Under the pieces are notes generated by a model, which saw nothing but the letters and a program-made list of their open reading frames with translations, made no database searches and was not told the DNA's origin. The position numbers and the translations under genes are program-made. A stretch of DNA of 64,000 nucleotides from Macrocybe gigantea (lineage: Eukaryota > Basidiomycota > Agaricomycetes > Agaricales > Callistosporiaceae). Location of the stretch: contig SJRY01000263.1 in the NCBI GenBank assembly GCA_011319805.1, forward strand, positions 620,001 to 684,000, given 5' to 3'. Shown in pieces: positions 22,746 to 38,100 of this stretch. Position 1 is the stretch's first letter; every line of letters begins with the position of its first letter.

Positions 22746-25207
22746 TCAGGACTTTGCAAGCCATTTCTTCAGGTTGACTTGTCCCGTCTTCTCGACGGCT
22801 TTTTTGATGACGTCTCGGTCAACTGTACAGCGGTACTTGTCGAAGTCCCGCGTCACGTGCGAGGACGACGGGCCTGTAGCAGCGAATATTCTCATCAGGA
22901 CCAGATGTTCAAACGCCTGTCGGAGTGTCAGCAAGCGGCTGGCAAGAAAGGAAGATAGCTGACGTTGGAGAGAACTTGACGGCTGCAGCGCATCATGCCA
23001 ATGCTTCCACCTTTGACTTGAACTGGGGCTGCTGTCGACGCACGTACTTGATCACAGAAATACTCGTATAACATTTCAAAGGTAAACACATCATGTCCCG
23101 CCATCATGGCCTGGACGCTTGCGATAACAAGGCAGATCGCCGGATAAGACAGTGCTGGAGATTGATATTGAGAATGAACTTGTGCTCAGAGGAAACATCT
23201 TACTATGCAAAAAAGGAAATTGAGGTCGCATCCGCTGGGAGGACAACGCCATCGAGAGAAGAGTAAATGTAGGAATTGGAGATTTGGGAGAAAGGAGCAC
23301 AGTCATAGCGGCCTGCATAGCCCATGAACACCAACCCATGCTAAAATAAGGGCAACAGACTACTCACTAGTATTCTGTGCAACAATCTGATATCGCGACT
23401 TATACCAAAGGATTCACTGAGTGCATCCAAGACCATCTGATCTTCGAAGAAGGCGTTTACCTCATATCGCCAAGCATCTTGCCACTCTTTCGCTATCCCT
23501 GGCTCAACTACGCGATCGAGGTCGGCCGTTATTTGAGTGCAAAGGATGTTTTTCGAAGTTGCAACCCAATCTCGCAGTCTATCCCCTCCAGCCGTCGTAA
23601 TAATTCTCCCCGAAAAACGACTCTTGACTCTCTTCTCCAGTAGCGTTACGCTTTCCACCCGGCTGGTGATGCCGATAACAGCAATACCCTTGTTATTCGC
23701 GTTGGCTCGGCAGCTTTGGACGGTGTCAAGTAAACAGTAAAGCAATGACTGACGAGGGTGAAAAGAATAAAGATCAAATCCATCGAGGACCACGATCGTA
23801 GGACGCGAGAGCATAGGGAGCGTGGAAATAAGCGCGGGAAGGTGGGGCGCGGAGGGCAAATGGACGCCCGCAGTGTTTGCCACACTGCAGTTTTCTAGAA
23901 TCGGGTTTACAGGCGGTTCGTCGCTGCATGTCCCAGATTCCAGTTCTTCCGCATTAGTGAAAAATGACGTTCCAGTCCATTGGCCGAGTTGAAAGGCAAT
24001 TTCGCGCATTGCGAGACGATCTGTGGGTTGGGTCCATGCAGAAAGGCGTAGAACGAAGGCTGATTCGGGAAACCCAGAAATGCACTCCTCGACAAGCTGA
24101 AGGTTGGCACATTGAAACAGTTTCGATTACGACGAAAGGGCGGCAAAAAGATTGGCGTACGCACACGGGTCTTTCCACTTCCTCTAGGACCAGCGATGAG
24201 GCAGCTGTTTCCTTCGCCGCGAATGATGGTGCCCGTCAAAAGGTCTTTCAATTGGTTCGATGCAACGTCGTTCGTGCTCAGTCCATCATCAGCTGTCATG
24301 ATTTCGGGCGAGCTGTGGATAGCGCGTAATATAGCTCGTTTCTGATAATCCAGGCATGGATTAAGATATGATGGGAGATTGGAAGATAGGCAGGCAGACA
24401 ATGTTCCCGTATCCATAATGGACTTTGAAGGCCGATCATCTTGGGTATATGCAGAAAGAACATGAGGTCACAGTTTCTTCATTGTCAAGACATAGCGATG
24501 GCATACCTCGCTTCCTTCTCTTGGTCGGCAATGCAAGAGTCAAGTCTTCATTGTCGATCTCAGCAGGTGAATCCCCGCTGTGGCCGTTTCGTAGTCGGAA
24601 CGGCGTGTCGGACGCTATTCCAGCGTCATTGGCCGACTGGATAGAGTGTTCAGCAGGTTTACACGTTATAGGCCAAGGATTGGCTACCTCTGATGTACTA
24701 CTTTGGCCCGTTTGACGGAACGTAGAGAACGGGTGGTCTTGGTCGACCGATGTGCGTTTGGTTGCCGAGCTCCGGCTTTGCGCTCCGCGTTGGGTTCGTG
24801 AGGGGGTAGAGGGAGTGTCTTCTGGAGAGGATGCACCTCTAAATAGAGTCTGTGATAAGGTAGCATTCTCTGTCGGGCAACTTTGTCACTGCCTGATGCG
24901 TTGTTTATGAGTGTGCGTTACCTTTTGGTGCACCTGCGTTCGTGACACTTTGCGGGGATTTTGCGAACATCCGTTTTGGCCTAGGTGACGCAAGAACATG
25001 ACTCTTGGAGACTATTTCTTTCGTATGAAAAAGCCGCGCGGTTATTCTTTGCGCTGTGGGTGTCAGATTGAGTTCATCTGCGCTGTCGTCTTCGTAACTG
25101 TGTGCACGCGTTCTCCTCCGTGTCTGATGAACGCTTTTTGGTGATTTCGACGGGTTCGACGTGAACGTTTTCTCTTCTATAAGGTTCACTGTTCGTCTGC
25201 GTGGCAT
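22746..25207 (-). CDS. ORC4: Origin recognition complex subunit 4
   Basis: AAA+ subunit of the replication origin recognition complex. Seen: a long, disordered basic N terminus (MPRRRTVNLIEEK; SRTQRGAQSRSS), then the AAA+ core. Walker A is GPRGSGKT, with an intron directly after it and RLVEECISGFPE beyond. The Walker B region reads TIVVLDGFDLY; ORC4 typically lacks the usual DE here. Sensor-type segments are GIAVIGITSRVE and EKRVKSRFSGR. The C-terminal winged helix has KGGSIGMM and ends LKKWLAKS. About seven introns join in frame. It is divergent from MED20 with 138 bp between start codons. Confidence 0.92.
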
Positions 25208-25345
25208 GGCGTGTAGCTGAGATACGACGAAAGATATGGTTCGTGTCCGAGAGACCTGACACTGGCTCGCGTATTGTCACGGCACGTGGTAGCATGGCAC
25301 TTTACGTAAGCCATTGTTAGCCAGTGTGCTGCTTACATCTCCACC
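25208..25345. promoter_or_regulatory. Short divergent promoter between ORC4 and MED20
   Basis: 138 bp between the two start codons. The MED20 start sits in a strong consensus (CCACCATGG). No TATA box seen. Confidence 0.4.
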
Positions 25346-26393
25346 ATGGGGTTCACCGGGTAGGATATTTGTCCATTTATTGGATGGCTGCCGTTTACCT
25401 TGAGCCGTGGACTGTTAAGATTAGCGCGATGGGTCAACGCACCTACGACAGGGCTACAACTAGTTCAAGACAATATCAGGCTCAATCACAATGTGAGTTA
25501 GTTTATCTTTTGTAGTCGCGTTATTTTTTTTTTACTTCATGTATCAGGGCCAATACAGAGGCAGATGGTTTCTCTCTGTCCGGTCTTATCGTTCGACGTT
25601 GAGCCAAGTTCCCGGGCTTACAATTCACTCGGAACGCACGATGTGTGCGTTGACAATGGACCACAATGTCTTCGTCCTGCTTGAAGACCCTGCCGCGCCT
25701 TCAAGGGCTGATGTGCTTGCTGCTGCACCTCCCGGTCAGGAGTTGGCTTATCTTCAGGGTCCAAGCCATTTTCGTACGACTTTCCTCACACTACGGCCTC
25801 CGGGCGCCTTGGAGCAACTCCTGGCTCAAATCAAAGCTCGATGGATAGCCGTACGTCAGACTACTTCGACTGCTGCTCAAAGAAGCCAAACAACAGGTCA
25901 TCAATTGGTTGTTGACGGGCATGTGTATGCTATTGGCACAGATTGGTTGGTCAGAGTCGGAAACGTCATTCTTGCCGGAGGTGCTATCAAAGGAATGCTT
26001 CTTGAAGTACGTTTTAATGCATAGTCTGCGATTTATAGGACCTCATTCTATTATTAGGCAGAATATCTCCCCCTTCCCGTCTTACATTCGCCTATGGCTG
26101 ATGGAACATCGGAGTTGTTGTCCAACCTGTTGACCTCTGTTCTACCAAATGTGAGAGATGCGAAGACGGTTGCCGTTACAATCAGCGATACTCAGTGGAA
26201 AGACGTATTGTGGGATCGAGAGGACGAGTTCGACGATAAAGAGAAAGGTTCAGAAGAGCCATTGTCCGATATTTATGCTGTTGGGGACCAAGGTTTACCC
26301 AAGAAGAAACGAGGAGATTGGGAAGGTGTGGATAGGGACCGCAGATCGGCGTATCTCATCATGGGCGCTTTGCGTTCTGAGGGGATCCTATGA
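25346..26393 (+). CDS. MED20: Mediator subunit 20
   Basis: Head-module subunit of Mediator (Srb2/TRFP), nuclear. Seen: MGFTG then an intron, LARWVNAPTTGLQLVQ, an intron after HN, GQYRGRWFLSVRSYRS, and the diagnostic DWLVRVGNVILAGGA followed by KGMLLEAEYLPLPVL across the last intron. The protein ends in a charged segment (KKKRGDWEGVDRDRR) and RSAYLIMGAL. Four exons, complete, about 260 residues. The start is chosen because it lies in an ideal Kozak context and its first exon splices in frame to the conserved second exon. Confidence 0.92.
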
Positions 26394-26630
26394 ATTTTAT
26401 TTGCACACAATATAACAATTATTCCTGCTCTTTCGGACTTATGCAGTTTGAGTGATATCGGAGCTCAGACTCCGAGGAAAACCATTGCACGTGAAAGCTG
26501 GACTCTAATGCCAGAACGACTTGCCACCATCTCTTCCCTCTTGCTTCCGTCGCTGCCATACTGTTATCCCTGTCAGTCTGAATTACTGCTTCAAGGCATG
26601 CTACCACCCCAAGAATTGGCTTGATGCACG

Positions 26631-28514
26631 ATGAATTTCACCAGACGTTCTCTTCCCCGCGTCTCGTTCTATAGCCCTCGAAATCAATCGACAGCTCCTC
26701 AATTTTATCAAAACAAGCAACTGGAACTCTACGCTGCCAAAGAAGCGAAACGCTTGACATTGAGACAACTGGTTCGTGCTTAATTACTGGACACTTCAGA
26801 CTGAGGATCTATCTATATCATAGGTCTTCTATGGACGCTCAATGGATACCGATCGTCTCCTGAAGGTGCTCCATGAATGTATCGACGTTTGGCTATCTGA
26901 CGAATGAAATAGAGCGCAAACTACGTTCGTACTGAGCTCCCTGTCCGAATTGCGCACCGTCTACGTGATCTCCAAGCCCTGCCTTACATTGTAGTGACTC
27001 AGGAAGGCGTGGCAAAAGTTTATGAGGTGTGATTTGTCTTTCTGATGTAAGACTCGTTTTTATTGAATGTCCGTCAGCTGTACTGGTCCGCATTTGAACA
27101 GTACGCTTTGCGAGTTGTGGTACTTTCAACCTGTCACCTGCTCGCTCTAGGTTTCGTCAGTATCCCACTGTGACATGTCTCACAGAGAACGAAGAATTTT
27201 GCCGCTTCCTCAGGCGCTTACTCAATGACCAGTAGGTGCCTTTGATTACATTCGAAATACCTTCGTCAACTCATACCCCCCAGTGCGAGCGTCATTCCCA
27301 ATCTTTCCCTCGGTCTTTCGTTATCTTCTCCATACCTTCAGCCGGACCAGCTTGATTCTTTTATGCGACGTATGCTCGTCTCCCGAATATCTCGACGTGT
27401 CCTTGCAGAACATCATATCGCACTGTCCGAGATATATGCCGGGAAACACAAAGACAGTTCTGGGGAACCCCATGTCGGGATTATATTCACTGGTCTGAAT
27501 GTGAAACGGAGCATTGAGAAATGCGCCAATCTATTGAGAAATCGTCCTCATGGTCTTGAAGACGACATCACATTCTCTGCAGATCAGTGGCCGGAGGTGG
27601 TGATTGACGGACATGTCAACACAAGGTTTGCTTATATCAAGGAGCATCTGGAGTAAGGTGCCCATTTTGTTGGTGTGAACGTGGCAATGACCGTCCTCCA
27701 GATATATTGTGTTTGAGTTACTGAAGAACGTGAGCTGCATCAGTTGGTCCATGCTGCAATGTTCACGTTTAGCTTTTAGTCAATGCGAGCGACGGCTCTC
27801 AGATACCCTTCCAAACAACTGCTCCCTCCGATCACAGCGACCATCTCGGGTGGTGAAAATGATGTCGGGATCAGAATATCAGATCAAGGCTAGTACATGT
27901 TGTCTATGGAGGAATCCAAGACCTGACATGACAAACCACTAGGCGGAGGCCTCTATTCTTTGGAAAACCCCATCAAGTCGCCCTCTGATCTATTTTCGTT
28001 TTCACATGTCCGCAATGCCGCTCGGATGGAAAATTCCAGGCTAGGAGCCTTGCGAACAGTCAGCTCCAGTCCTGGAGGCATGAAAGCAACCGTTAGTGAA
28101 CAGGTTGGACGGTGGCGCGGCACGTCCTCCTCCAATAGTAAAAGAAAGGCGATAACCTCTTCTGAGCAATTCGAAACGGCCGCAGGAGTCGAGCCCCATC
28201 CGAGGCTGGGCATCGGACTGCCAATGAGTAACATCTTTGCTACGTACATCCTTTGTTTTTGAACGGCTGCCAGAATTTGCTAATGGCTCATTTTCGCAGA
28301 TATTTTGGTGGCTCGCTAGAGTTGGTATCGCTGGACGGTTGGGGTGCGTTCACGACAGGTTCTGCAGCAACATCACGAACTTAACTTTCATCACAGGTAC
28401 TGACGTCTATGTGAGGCTACCGAAATTGGTTGGTTTCACGACAGACTGCCGACTCCCATCTTTCTGACGCAGTTCTGCTGGCAGGGCACGAATTTGGAAG
28501 GCATTGAACTATGA
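26631..28514 (+). CDS. Mitochondrial alpha-ketoacid dehydrogenase kinase (PDK/BCKDK family)
   Basis: Phosphorylates and inactivates pyruvate or branched-chain ketoacid dehydrogenase in the mitochondrial matrix. Seen: an Arg/Ser-rich presequence (MNFTRRSLPRVSFYS), the BCDHK N-terminal domain (RLTLRQLVFYGRSM; LPYIVVTQEGVAKVYE; RRVLAEHHIALSE), then a GHKL ATPase: N box ELLKNSMRAT across an intron, G1 box DQGGG across a GC-AG intron (27889-27942), and G2 box HPRLGIGLPMS. It ends LGTNLEGIEL at 28514. About ten introns, all in frame. I cannot tell pyruvate from branched-chain specificity by eye; fungi have two or three paralogues. Confidence 0.88.
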
Positions 28515-28949
28515 TCTTCTTGGCTGTTCATGCTTCAGAATCAGAATGACCTGTATGAATCTAGAGTGGCATGAGAAACTGGAATGGATTACATGTATTT
28601 ATAGCTCACGATCTCACAACCATTTCGCCCAGACCCTGCAGCTGGGCCTCCCGCGATACAGAATCTAGAGCAAGATACTCTAAGGTCACATATAGCGACA
28701 CCTGATCTGATTATTCGGATATGGCTTCAACGAAGCGGACGAAGCCAACCTCGAAGCCGCTGGTGACCAATTTTGGCAGTTGTTCAGGGACACCTTACGG
28801 CCTCATGACATTCCACCTGTCTGCCCTTGTCTCATGTGCCTGAAGAGTCCAATGCAGTGCTCCGTGGATATCGCGAGTCCAACCAAGGGCGGCATAAGCG
28901 CCCTCAACTTGCCCGACGATAACCATTATCAGCTCCCCAGTTCAGCGCA
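28515..28949. other. Intergenic region, no gene assigned
   Basis: Contains an open but start-less plus-strand frame from about 28710 to 28990 (NEADEANLEAAGDQFW...), with a stop just upstream and no splice-consistent exon feeding it. Most likely the 5' flank and leader of the next gene. Confidence 0.4.
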
Positions 28950-30316
28950 ATGCCGATACCCAGGAGGGATCTGGATGTCGCCTTGTCACCGATCGATGAC
29001 GAGCCTCCCCCACCGGCGTACTCGGAACAGGAATTTGACCAGAAGACCACCCAAGCCATTCAGGCGTCGCTGACTGAGCCCGACAGAGCAACGGGTCAGA
29101 ACGGAAACGAGCAGGAACGAGAGCAATGGGACGAGAGCGCGTCTGAGGCTGCTGCTGTTCAAAGGTCTGCAGCTGCGAGCGGTTCGTCGGCGGCTAGTCC
29201 GTCATCAACGAGCTCGCCGTTCGCACCAGGCCATTACACATCCTCTCACCTTCTTGGGGACTCGAAAAGGCATCGATTGGCCCCTCCCACGATGCCATTG
29301 AACCTTTACGGATACACAAGAAGTCGTCGATTCAACACCATGAATCTGTCGTGATCAGCGCGGACCGGCCTGGAACCCACTGGCAGCACGCCATGCCTTC
29401 GCAAAGGGCCGAAGAAGACGAAAACCGACCGCGCCAGCATTACACCTTTGGAACCACACATCTTCCATCTCATCCCGCCCAGCTAGAGGATATCCCCCAG
29501 AACCCGGTGACCCGAACAATCGGCCTCCGCCATCCTTTACTCCAGTTGGTCCGTCACTGGATGGACCGCCTTATGATCGAGTGGTCGTTGGAACGTCCTT
29601 TAGACCGGAATACCCAATACGGGAGGCGCATGTCCCTGACCCGTTCGCTCATCGCCAATCGCTCCCAATCCCCCCACGTCCACAGCTACGTCCTCAAACA
29701 AGACGACCAGTGACATCGTACATGGCCTCCTCAAGAGTTCTCCAGACGACATCAGGCCCCACCTTGGAGTTTGATCCCTCCATGGCATACTCAAACTCGA
29801 CAAATCACCACACACAGGCAACGAACAAAACTTCGCCAGTCACACCACAATCCCCTTCATTTACTGCCAACGCTTTCTATAAGTACGGGTCTGTAACAAG
29901 CTCGGCTTCTAAATATGTCTCAACCATCTTCGACAGTCCCTCGATCTCCGCCTACCTAACACCATCTGTCTCGCAGAAGAGGCCGCAATACGAGTAAGAA
30001 GCCGCCTTCGTGCGTCCAACTATACAAGTATGCTCTTACTGACCCTCTCTGCAGGACGACTGCGTCTCAGCAACAATCAAGTCCAGTCTCTGATTTTCCA
30101 TTCACTCGAAATCCGAGCAATCAAGGCTCACAATCCGTAGCTCGCCAAGATCAAACCTTTGTGTCCGCCCGCCTGCGTACACATTCAGCTTCCTCGTCAT
30201 TGTCGTCTCCCAACGCTTCACATTTTCCGCGATACGCCTCTCATTCTGACCCCCGTGCGAGTCTGGCCCTTCCTAGGTGGGCAACATCAGAAGAGCAATA
30301 TGAGAATTACCAGTAA
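28950..30316 (+). CDS. Hypothetical Ser/Pro-rich protein with PPPPAYSEQE motif, two frame breaks
   Basis: Family not named. Seen: a start MPIPRRDLDVALS followed by IDDEPPPPAYSEQEFDQK, an arrangement I recall from agaricomycete hypothetical proteins; PPAY is a possible WW-domain ligand. The rest is low-complexity, rich in Ser, Pro and Gln, with a final intron after QKRPQYE and an end at RWATSEEQYENYQ. The reading frame changes twice without plausible introns: near 29256-29268 (GGGG or AAAA run) and at 29494-29498 (CCCCC run). Adding one base at each restores a continuous Pro-rich frame (RPPPSFTPVGPSLDGPPYD). Both look like homopolymer undercalls. Confidence 0.55.
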
Positions 30317-30445
30317 AACTTTGGAGTAGCACATATGAGTGTAATTATACGTAAATTGTACTGTAAATATGAATCGGGGTTCTGAATTGCCAATTATGGT
30401 AACAAGATACTTGGCACCATCCCACACCCGCAGAGGCGATTTATC

Positions 30446-32417
<1,972 letters not shown>

Positions 32418-32551
32418 CCATATAATACAATATGTAGCATCCTTCAGCTGGGCTGTACTATTCATCAGAATTCTCTTTGGATGTAGAACACGTGATCATG
32501 CATTTTACATTTCTTCGCCGCCAGAATTGATTGGTTTGTTCCTCGACCGCC

Positions 32552-34954
32552 ATGTCCTCAACCGCTTTTGCTGGATCATGGACATCTCTGCCCACACCCC
32601 TGACACCTTGGATGTGAGTCCGTAACAAATCCTGGCTTGTGAATTCACTAAGTTTTACTCGAGATTGGACGTTATCAACTCGATGGGTTATTCACAGATG
32701 ACTCCTGTTCAGGCCTCCACTATACCATTACTACTAAAGCACAAGGACGTCGTGGTGGAAGCAGTCACCGGTTCGGGGAAGACCTTGGCCTTTGTTATCC
32801 CCGTCCTGGAGCGCCTAGGAAGGCGAGAATCAAGATACAGGAGGAATGAAATCGCAGCTTTAATTATCAGTCCGACAAGGTGAGTCTCTTGGCCAACCTT
32901 GGCCCATGTGCTCAGCCCAATGTTCAGAGAATTGGCGACGCAAATTCATTCCGTTCTCTCTTTTTTCCTGTCCGCTCAACCACAGAGGGGCCGCGACTCT
33001 GAACTTACTTCATCAGACACAGAAGACTCGTCTTATCCAGAACCCCTCCTTCTTGTCTCCTCGGATACTTCGTCTCCCGCGGACGACTTGAAGCGCTTCG
33101 TTGTCACGGGTGCCGACATTGTCATCGGTACTCCTGGAAGGGTAGAGGAGTTTTTGCTGCGAAAAGGCAGAGGGGCGGTTAGTGTCCGCGAATTAGATAT
33201 CCTGGTTTTGGACGAGGCGGATCGGTGAGTTGATTGCTCTGTATCTATCTATGCACTCTCATTTTATGTGACAGCTTGCTTGACCTTGGCTTTCATGCGT
33301 CTTTGACTAAAATCTTGTCCTATTTACCCAAGCAACGACGAACTGGGCTATTCAGTGCAACAATGACCGATTCACTCTCCGAGCTCGTCAGAGTGGGGCT
33401 TCGTAATCCTGCTCGGGTTTTAGTTAAAGTCCAAACAAAAAGGGCATTTCGCTCCGAAAGTGGGAACAAAGAGGTTCTCGAACTCGTCGAGGAGCAAAGA
33501 ATTCCAGCAAGGTACGTTTTCGTCTTTCCGACTTTCGCATTGATTACAATAGGAGCCACCAGCCTGCAAAATTTCTTCATTCGATGCCGGTCGTCGGAGA
33601 AGCTCATACAACTTTCTCGAATAATAAGTCAAGAGATCTCACAAAATAAATCATCACAATTTATTGTATATTTTGCTACTTGCGCATGCGTGGATTACTT
33701 CTATAAGGCCCGTTCACCTTTCAGACACACGTTTCCCGCGCCATCCTGAACTCTTTGATGTAGATATTGCCAAGTGTATTTCCCTTTACATCCTCACTAT
33801 TTTCGCTACATGGAAACCTGCCGCCCGCAGCCAGGACACGGACTCTTTCCACATTTTCCTCCGCACATTCAGATCCTTCAAGTCCATCAATAATGCTTGC
33901 GACTGACGTAGCTGCTCGCGGCCTTGATTTGCCCCATGTTGACGTTGTAATCCAATTCGATGCACCCTCTGACCCCAAAGCTTTTTCTCACCGATGCGGG
34001 CGTACGGCGCGAGCAGGTCGAAGCGGTAGAGCATGGATTCTGCTGGCTGGGCGGGAGACGGAATATGTCGGCAAGTCGAACAACGTCTGTCTGAATTCTT
34101 ATTGACCGCGAAATTCTGGTTACATTAGACTTCATGTCGGTACGGAAAATACCTATAAAGGAACAACCTTATATCCACAGAGGCAGAGGTGCGGACGATA
34201 GCGTTGATGCAGAAGTCGACATGTTCCTTTCGAAAATTCGGGCCAAAGTGCTCACAGACCGTGCTCTGCACGATCAAGTGAGGTTTCCTGTGTTCATTCC
34301 TGTAAAGCGTCCTGTACTGATCTCCTACTTTTCCGCAGGCGGCAAAGGCTTTCGTGTCATTTGTCCGTGCATATTCCAAGCACGAGGCAACATATATCTT
34401 TCGACTTAAAGATTTGGATCTCATCGGCGTCGCTCGAAGCTTCGGCCTTCTACGTCTTCCCAAAATGCCCGAATTGAAAGATGCTGACCGTTCGTTATGG
34501 GAGAACGCGGAAGTCGACGTCTGTTGTTGCATTCAGTCTTTCGCCCATTCCGAACTTATTTTGGTGTGCCTTTTCGCAGTGGGACTCTTATGCCTATGCG
34601 GACAAAGTCCGAGAAGCGAAGCGGCTATCTGTCAAGGACACACTGCAGAAAGAACAGCCGGCAAAGAAATTATCACGTGCAGAACAGCGAAAAATCAACT
34701 CGCCCTGGAGTCGAAAGGCATCAAAGAAAGAGGAACGCGACAAACGTAAAGAAAAGAGAGACAGGAAGAAGAAATGGACAAAGGCCCAGGCCAGTTCCGA
34801 GCCTACTCAAAGTGAAAAGAACGTTAAGAGAAGCCATTCCGAGAGTGATGACGGCGATTGGGAACAAATGGTCAAAGAAGAAAGAATGGCGAAGAAGCTT
34901 AAACGAGGACAGATCAGTCAAGAAACGTTCGATGCCGCATTCGGGGAACTCTAA
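32552..34954 (+). CDS. SPB4: ATP-dependent RNA helicase SPB4 (DDX55)
   Basis: DEAD-box helicase of 60S ribosome assembly, nucleolar. Seen: Q motif region ([14 protein letters not shown]), Walker [19 protein letters not shown] across an intron, [51 protein letters not shown] and [10 protein letters not shown], then the DUF4217-type tail ([32 protein letters not shown]) and a Lys-rich C terminus. About ten introns. Two joins need GC-AG introns: 34071-34128 (donor GCAAGT) and 33708-33763 (donor GCCCGT, weaker). Both are placed by conserved protein on either side (CVDYFYK to ILPS; TEYV to DFMSVRKIP). Confidence 0.92.
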
Positions 34955-35112
34955 GACGTTGCGACGAGTATTGTGGAATCGACGATGGTTTACATGCAGA
35001 TCATTAACATACACTACGATGAATAAATAATGGGATGTATAGATGATAACCTGTGCATGCCAAGCAAAGAATCAAGCGTGACAGGAGTCGGAATTACATG
35101 ACTGACTTCATC

Positions 35113-38100
35113 TCAACGAGGTTGAGCGGAGGTGGTAGCAGCGTTCTCTGTTCCCACTCTGGTCCGAAGAAGAGGGCGCATCTGAGAGTGGACTTGTCTT
35201 AAGATACGAACAGTCTCTCTTGGGGAAAAACCAAACTCACCATTTCGACAAATAAAGGAAGTAATGTAGGTATATGCACGAGGTCTGGGGGTTGAAGCGC
35301 CTGAGATGTTTTCTTGGCTTTCTTTGTTCTCGGCACCGGATGATCGTGGCTGAGCCGAAGTGACCGAGTAGAGGAGACTGAAATCCGCTCGGTAAATGAG
35401 ACGATGGACGGGCTCTGTGGAAGGGGTTTCTGAACAGAGGGCGACTCGGCGCTCTTGGTCGCGAAAGGTAGGGGAGGCAATGGAGGGAGGTCATGATTGC
35501 GTCTCGTCAGCGACATCTGACTCAGAGAAAAGTTCATGGAACGAGACAACTTCAATGATTGAGAGCGCTGGCGAGGAAGGGAAGGGACATGCGATGTAGA
35601 TGAATTCGGCGAGCGGAGAGACTGAAGAAAGGAAGGATCTCGATGATGGCCTCCAGTAGTTGGCCGGACCGGGGACTGTTTCTTGGCCACCGAGGGATTG
35701 CACCCATTGACGGGGCTCAACTCCTCCGAGCTACTTTCAACCTCGTCTTCAGAACCGTCCTCGGAGTCACTCTCGTTGCTCGTGGACACGTAGTCGCTCG
35801 TCTCATCGGTCGATTCATCTGTCTCCTCCGCCGCCACGTCATCTGCATCACCCTGGATCAGATCGCCAAAATTCAATTCGCCAATGACGCCGTTGACAAG
35901 AGCCCGAGCCGCTTCGTCTTCGGCATCGGCCTCGTTTTGGGACCTATCGAAACGCCGACGAAGCTTGGCTTCGTACATGACTTTGAGTTTGTAATGATAT
36001 TGAGCGACCTTGTCGACCTCGGCGAGGATCTGAGCGCGCTCCTTGCCGGTGTGTGGTAGGAGGAATTCGAGGCTGATGGGATCGCCCAACCCCTCCCGCG
36101 TGATAGTGATAAAAGATTCGATCCATCCCATGAGGCTGTCGAACAGACTTGCTCCTTTGGAGTGAACTTTATGCACAAAATTATAGAACGCCGCTTCGTG
36201 TCGCTGCATCAGGGCGATGAAAGCCTGGACGGTCCGCTGCGGGTCTTCTTGACTCACTGTTTACGGAATGCGTCAACAACGAGATTGATCGGCTGGGACA
36301 AGATGAAAGGAAAGAGCATACGTTCTTCAACTTGCTCCACAGTCTTGATCAAGTCATTGATGAAGTTCTGCAGATCCCCCAACGAATCGGCGATGCTAGC
36401 AGCACGGTAGACCTGTGCGAGCGGAGCATAAAATATAGTTATTATATCCTTCAATAGCTCCGAGGTCGAACCCTATACCCAAAGTCATCATTATAATGTC
36501 ATGGAGAAGTTATACGAGCGCATGCACCTCAAACACCAAAGATATGAGCTGTTCCCTGCCCCGTAGCCTGGAATACAAGTGAGTTAGAACTTTGAGATCT
36601 TCCATAAGCCAGGCATCCTCGTTCTGCGGTCCATCATCATCGTCCGAGTCTGCCAAGGTTTGGCGGTATCTCCGGTAAACCAAATATGCGCGATGTGCCT
36701 TCGCAAGGCGATGCAATTGGCCTCGAGACAGCATTGGGTGTTCCGGTGCACGCAGCACGACGGCCAGCACATGTAGTTTCTCTGCGTCTGTGACATCCAG
36801 TCTCAGCATCCAGCTTTACGAATGGAAATAGTCAAACCAGCTGACCTGCGTCTGCCTTGTACAACTGTTGGACCTCACGCGGAGCGTAAACGAACAGGCG
36901 AACTTTCTCGCACATGACTGGATCGTCAATTTTGACTTTGACGGCGTCGATTTCTTCTTCAAGGGACTTGACCTCTTCAGTAAGAGAACTTGTGAACATC
37001 CTGACAGCCAGCAGTCAACATGCCCAGCCCAAGCCTCTCGAAATCGGTATATACCTTTGAAGGAGGCTTTTACCACCGAAAGGCTGAGCAAGGAAGAGGT
37101 CCAAAATGCCTACCGGTTTCCAGTGGAGAATGAGAAATGTGAAAAAGAGACAAAGAGAGGCACAGACTTCTTATCATGGCTATCGGGTTGCTTATCTTCA
37201 AGGCAGCTTTGAGCATGAAATATGGCATGAGAGAATGTATCCTCTTCAAACTCGCAAAAGTTTCCGAAGCATCGTCAGCGGCAACGAAATGATGGAACAC
37301 CGTTGACGCAAGTCTGCGACATTATGAACTGTTCAGCGTTTGAAAAGAGCCGCACACTTACGAAGTACGGGCCCACTCGACTACTGCCTGATAATTGGGT
37401 GGCAGACCACCGATGTCCGGCGTCACCTTGATGGTCGAGAATACATGAGTCAAGCCGTCTGAAAAGCGTCGGTATGAACCAGAGCCGAAGGATGCAAATA
37501 GGAAAGAAAAAAAGAAGTTCGTTCAGTGCAAAGGTCGGAGAATCAAATATAAAAGCGGCTGAGAGAAGAGTAGGGGCTACGAAACATTGGGCCGACGACT
37601 CCCTGGTTCATAAAGAGGACAGAAGTTTTATATTCCTCACCTTTGCCCATAATGTCCCCTTTAACGCTTTTCACAGCGTCGCGCAAGCTGTCAACGCGGC
37701 TTGCAATTTCCTTGGCAAACCGTTTCCTACCATCTTCCCTCATTCTATCAGCTTCTTCACGCTTTCTCGCGTCTTCGAGCTCGTCCACACTGAGGACGAT
37801 AGGACCTGACAACAAGAAAGACCTAAGAACGGGGGAAGAGGCTACGATAGAGGACGTCATGAGAGAATTGAGATATGAACGAAGAGTAAGGCGGTTCTTT
37901 TCCCTCGCGAGACGCGATGGCGCGGTGGCGGGCTGCTGAGACGTCGGTATATAAGATTGCTGCCACGATGCTTCGGATTCTGACAATGACATGGTGGATT
38001 GGAGGCCGGATGGTAGGGAAGAAGGCGAAGGACTCGGAGGAAGGTTGACATAGGTGCGATCTTTGGCAGGTGGGCGGCGTATCTGTTCCTCTGGATGAGC

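Noticed and set aside
24112..24345. Plus-strand frames opposite the ORC4 AAA+ domain
   Set aside because: Shadow frames of a clearly coding minus-strand exon with Walker A.
22746..25207. Loss of the Walker B acidic pair in ORC4 as a sign of inactivation
   Set aside because: ORC4 proteins generally lack a classic DE here, so DGFD is normal for the family.
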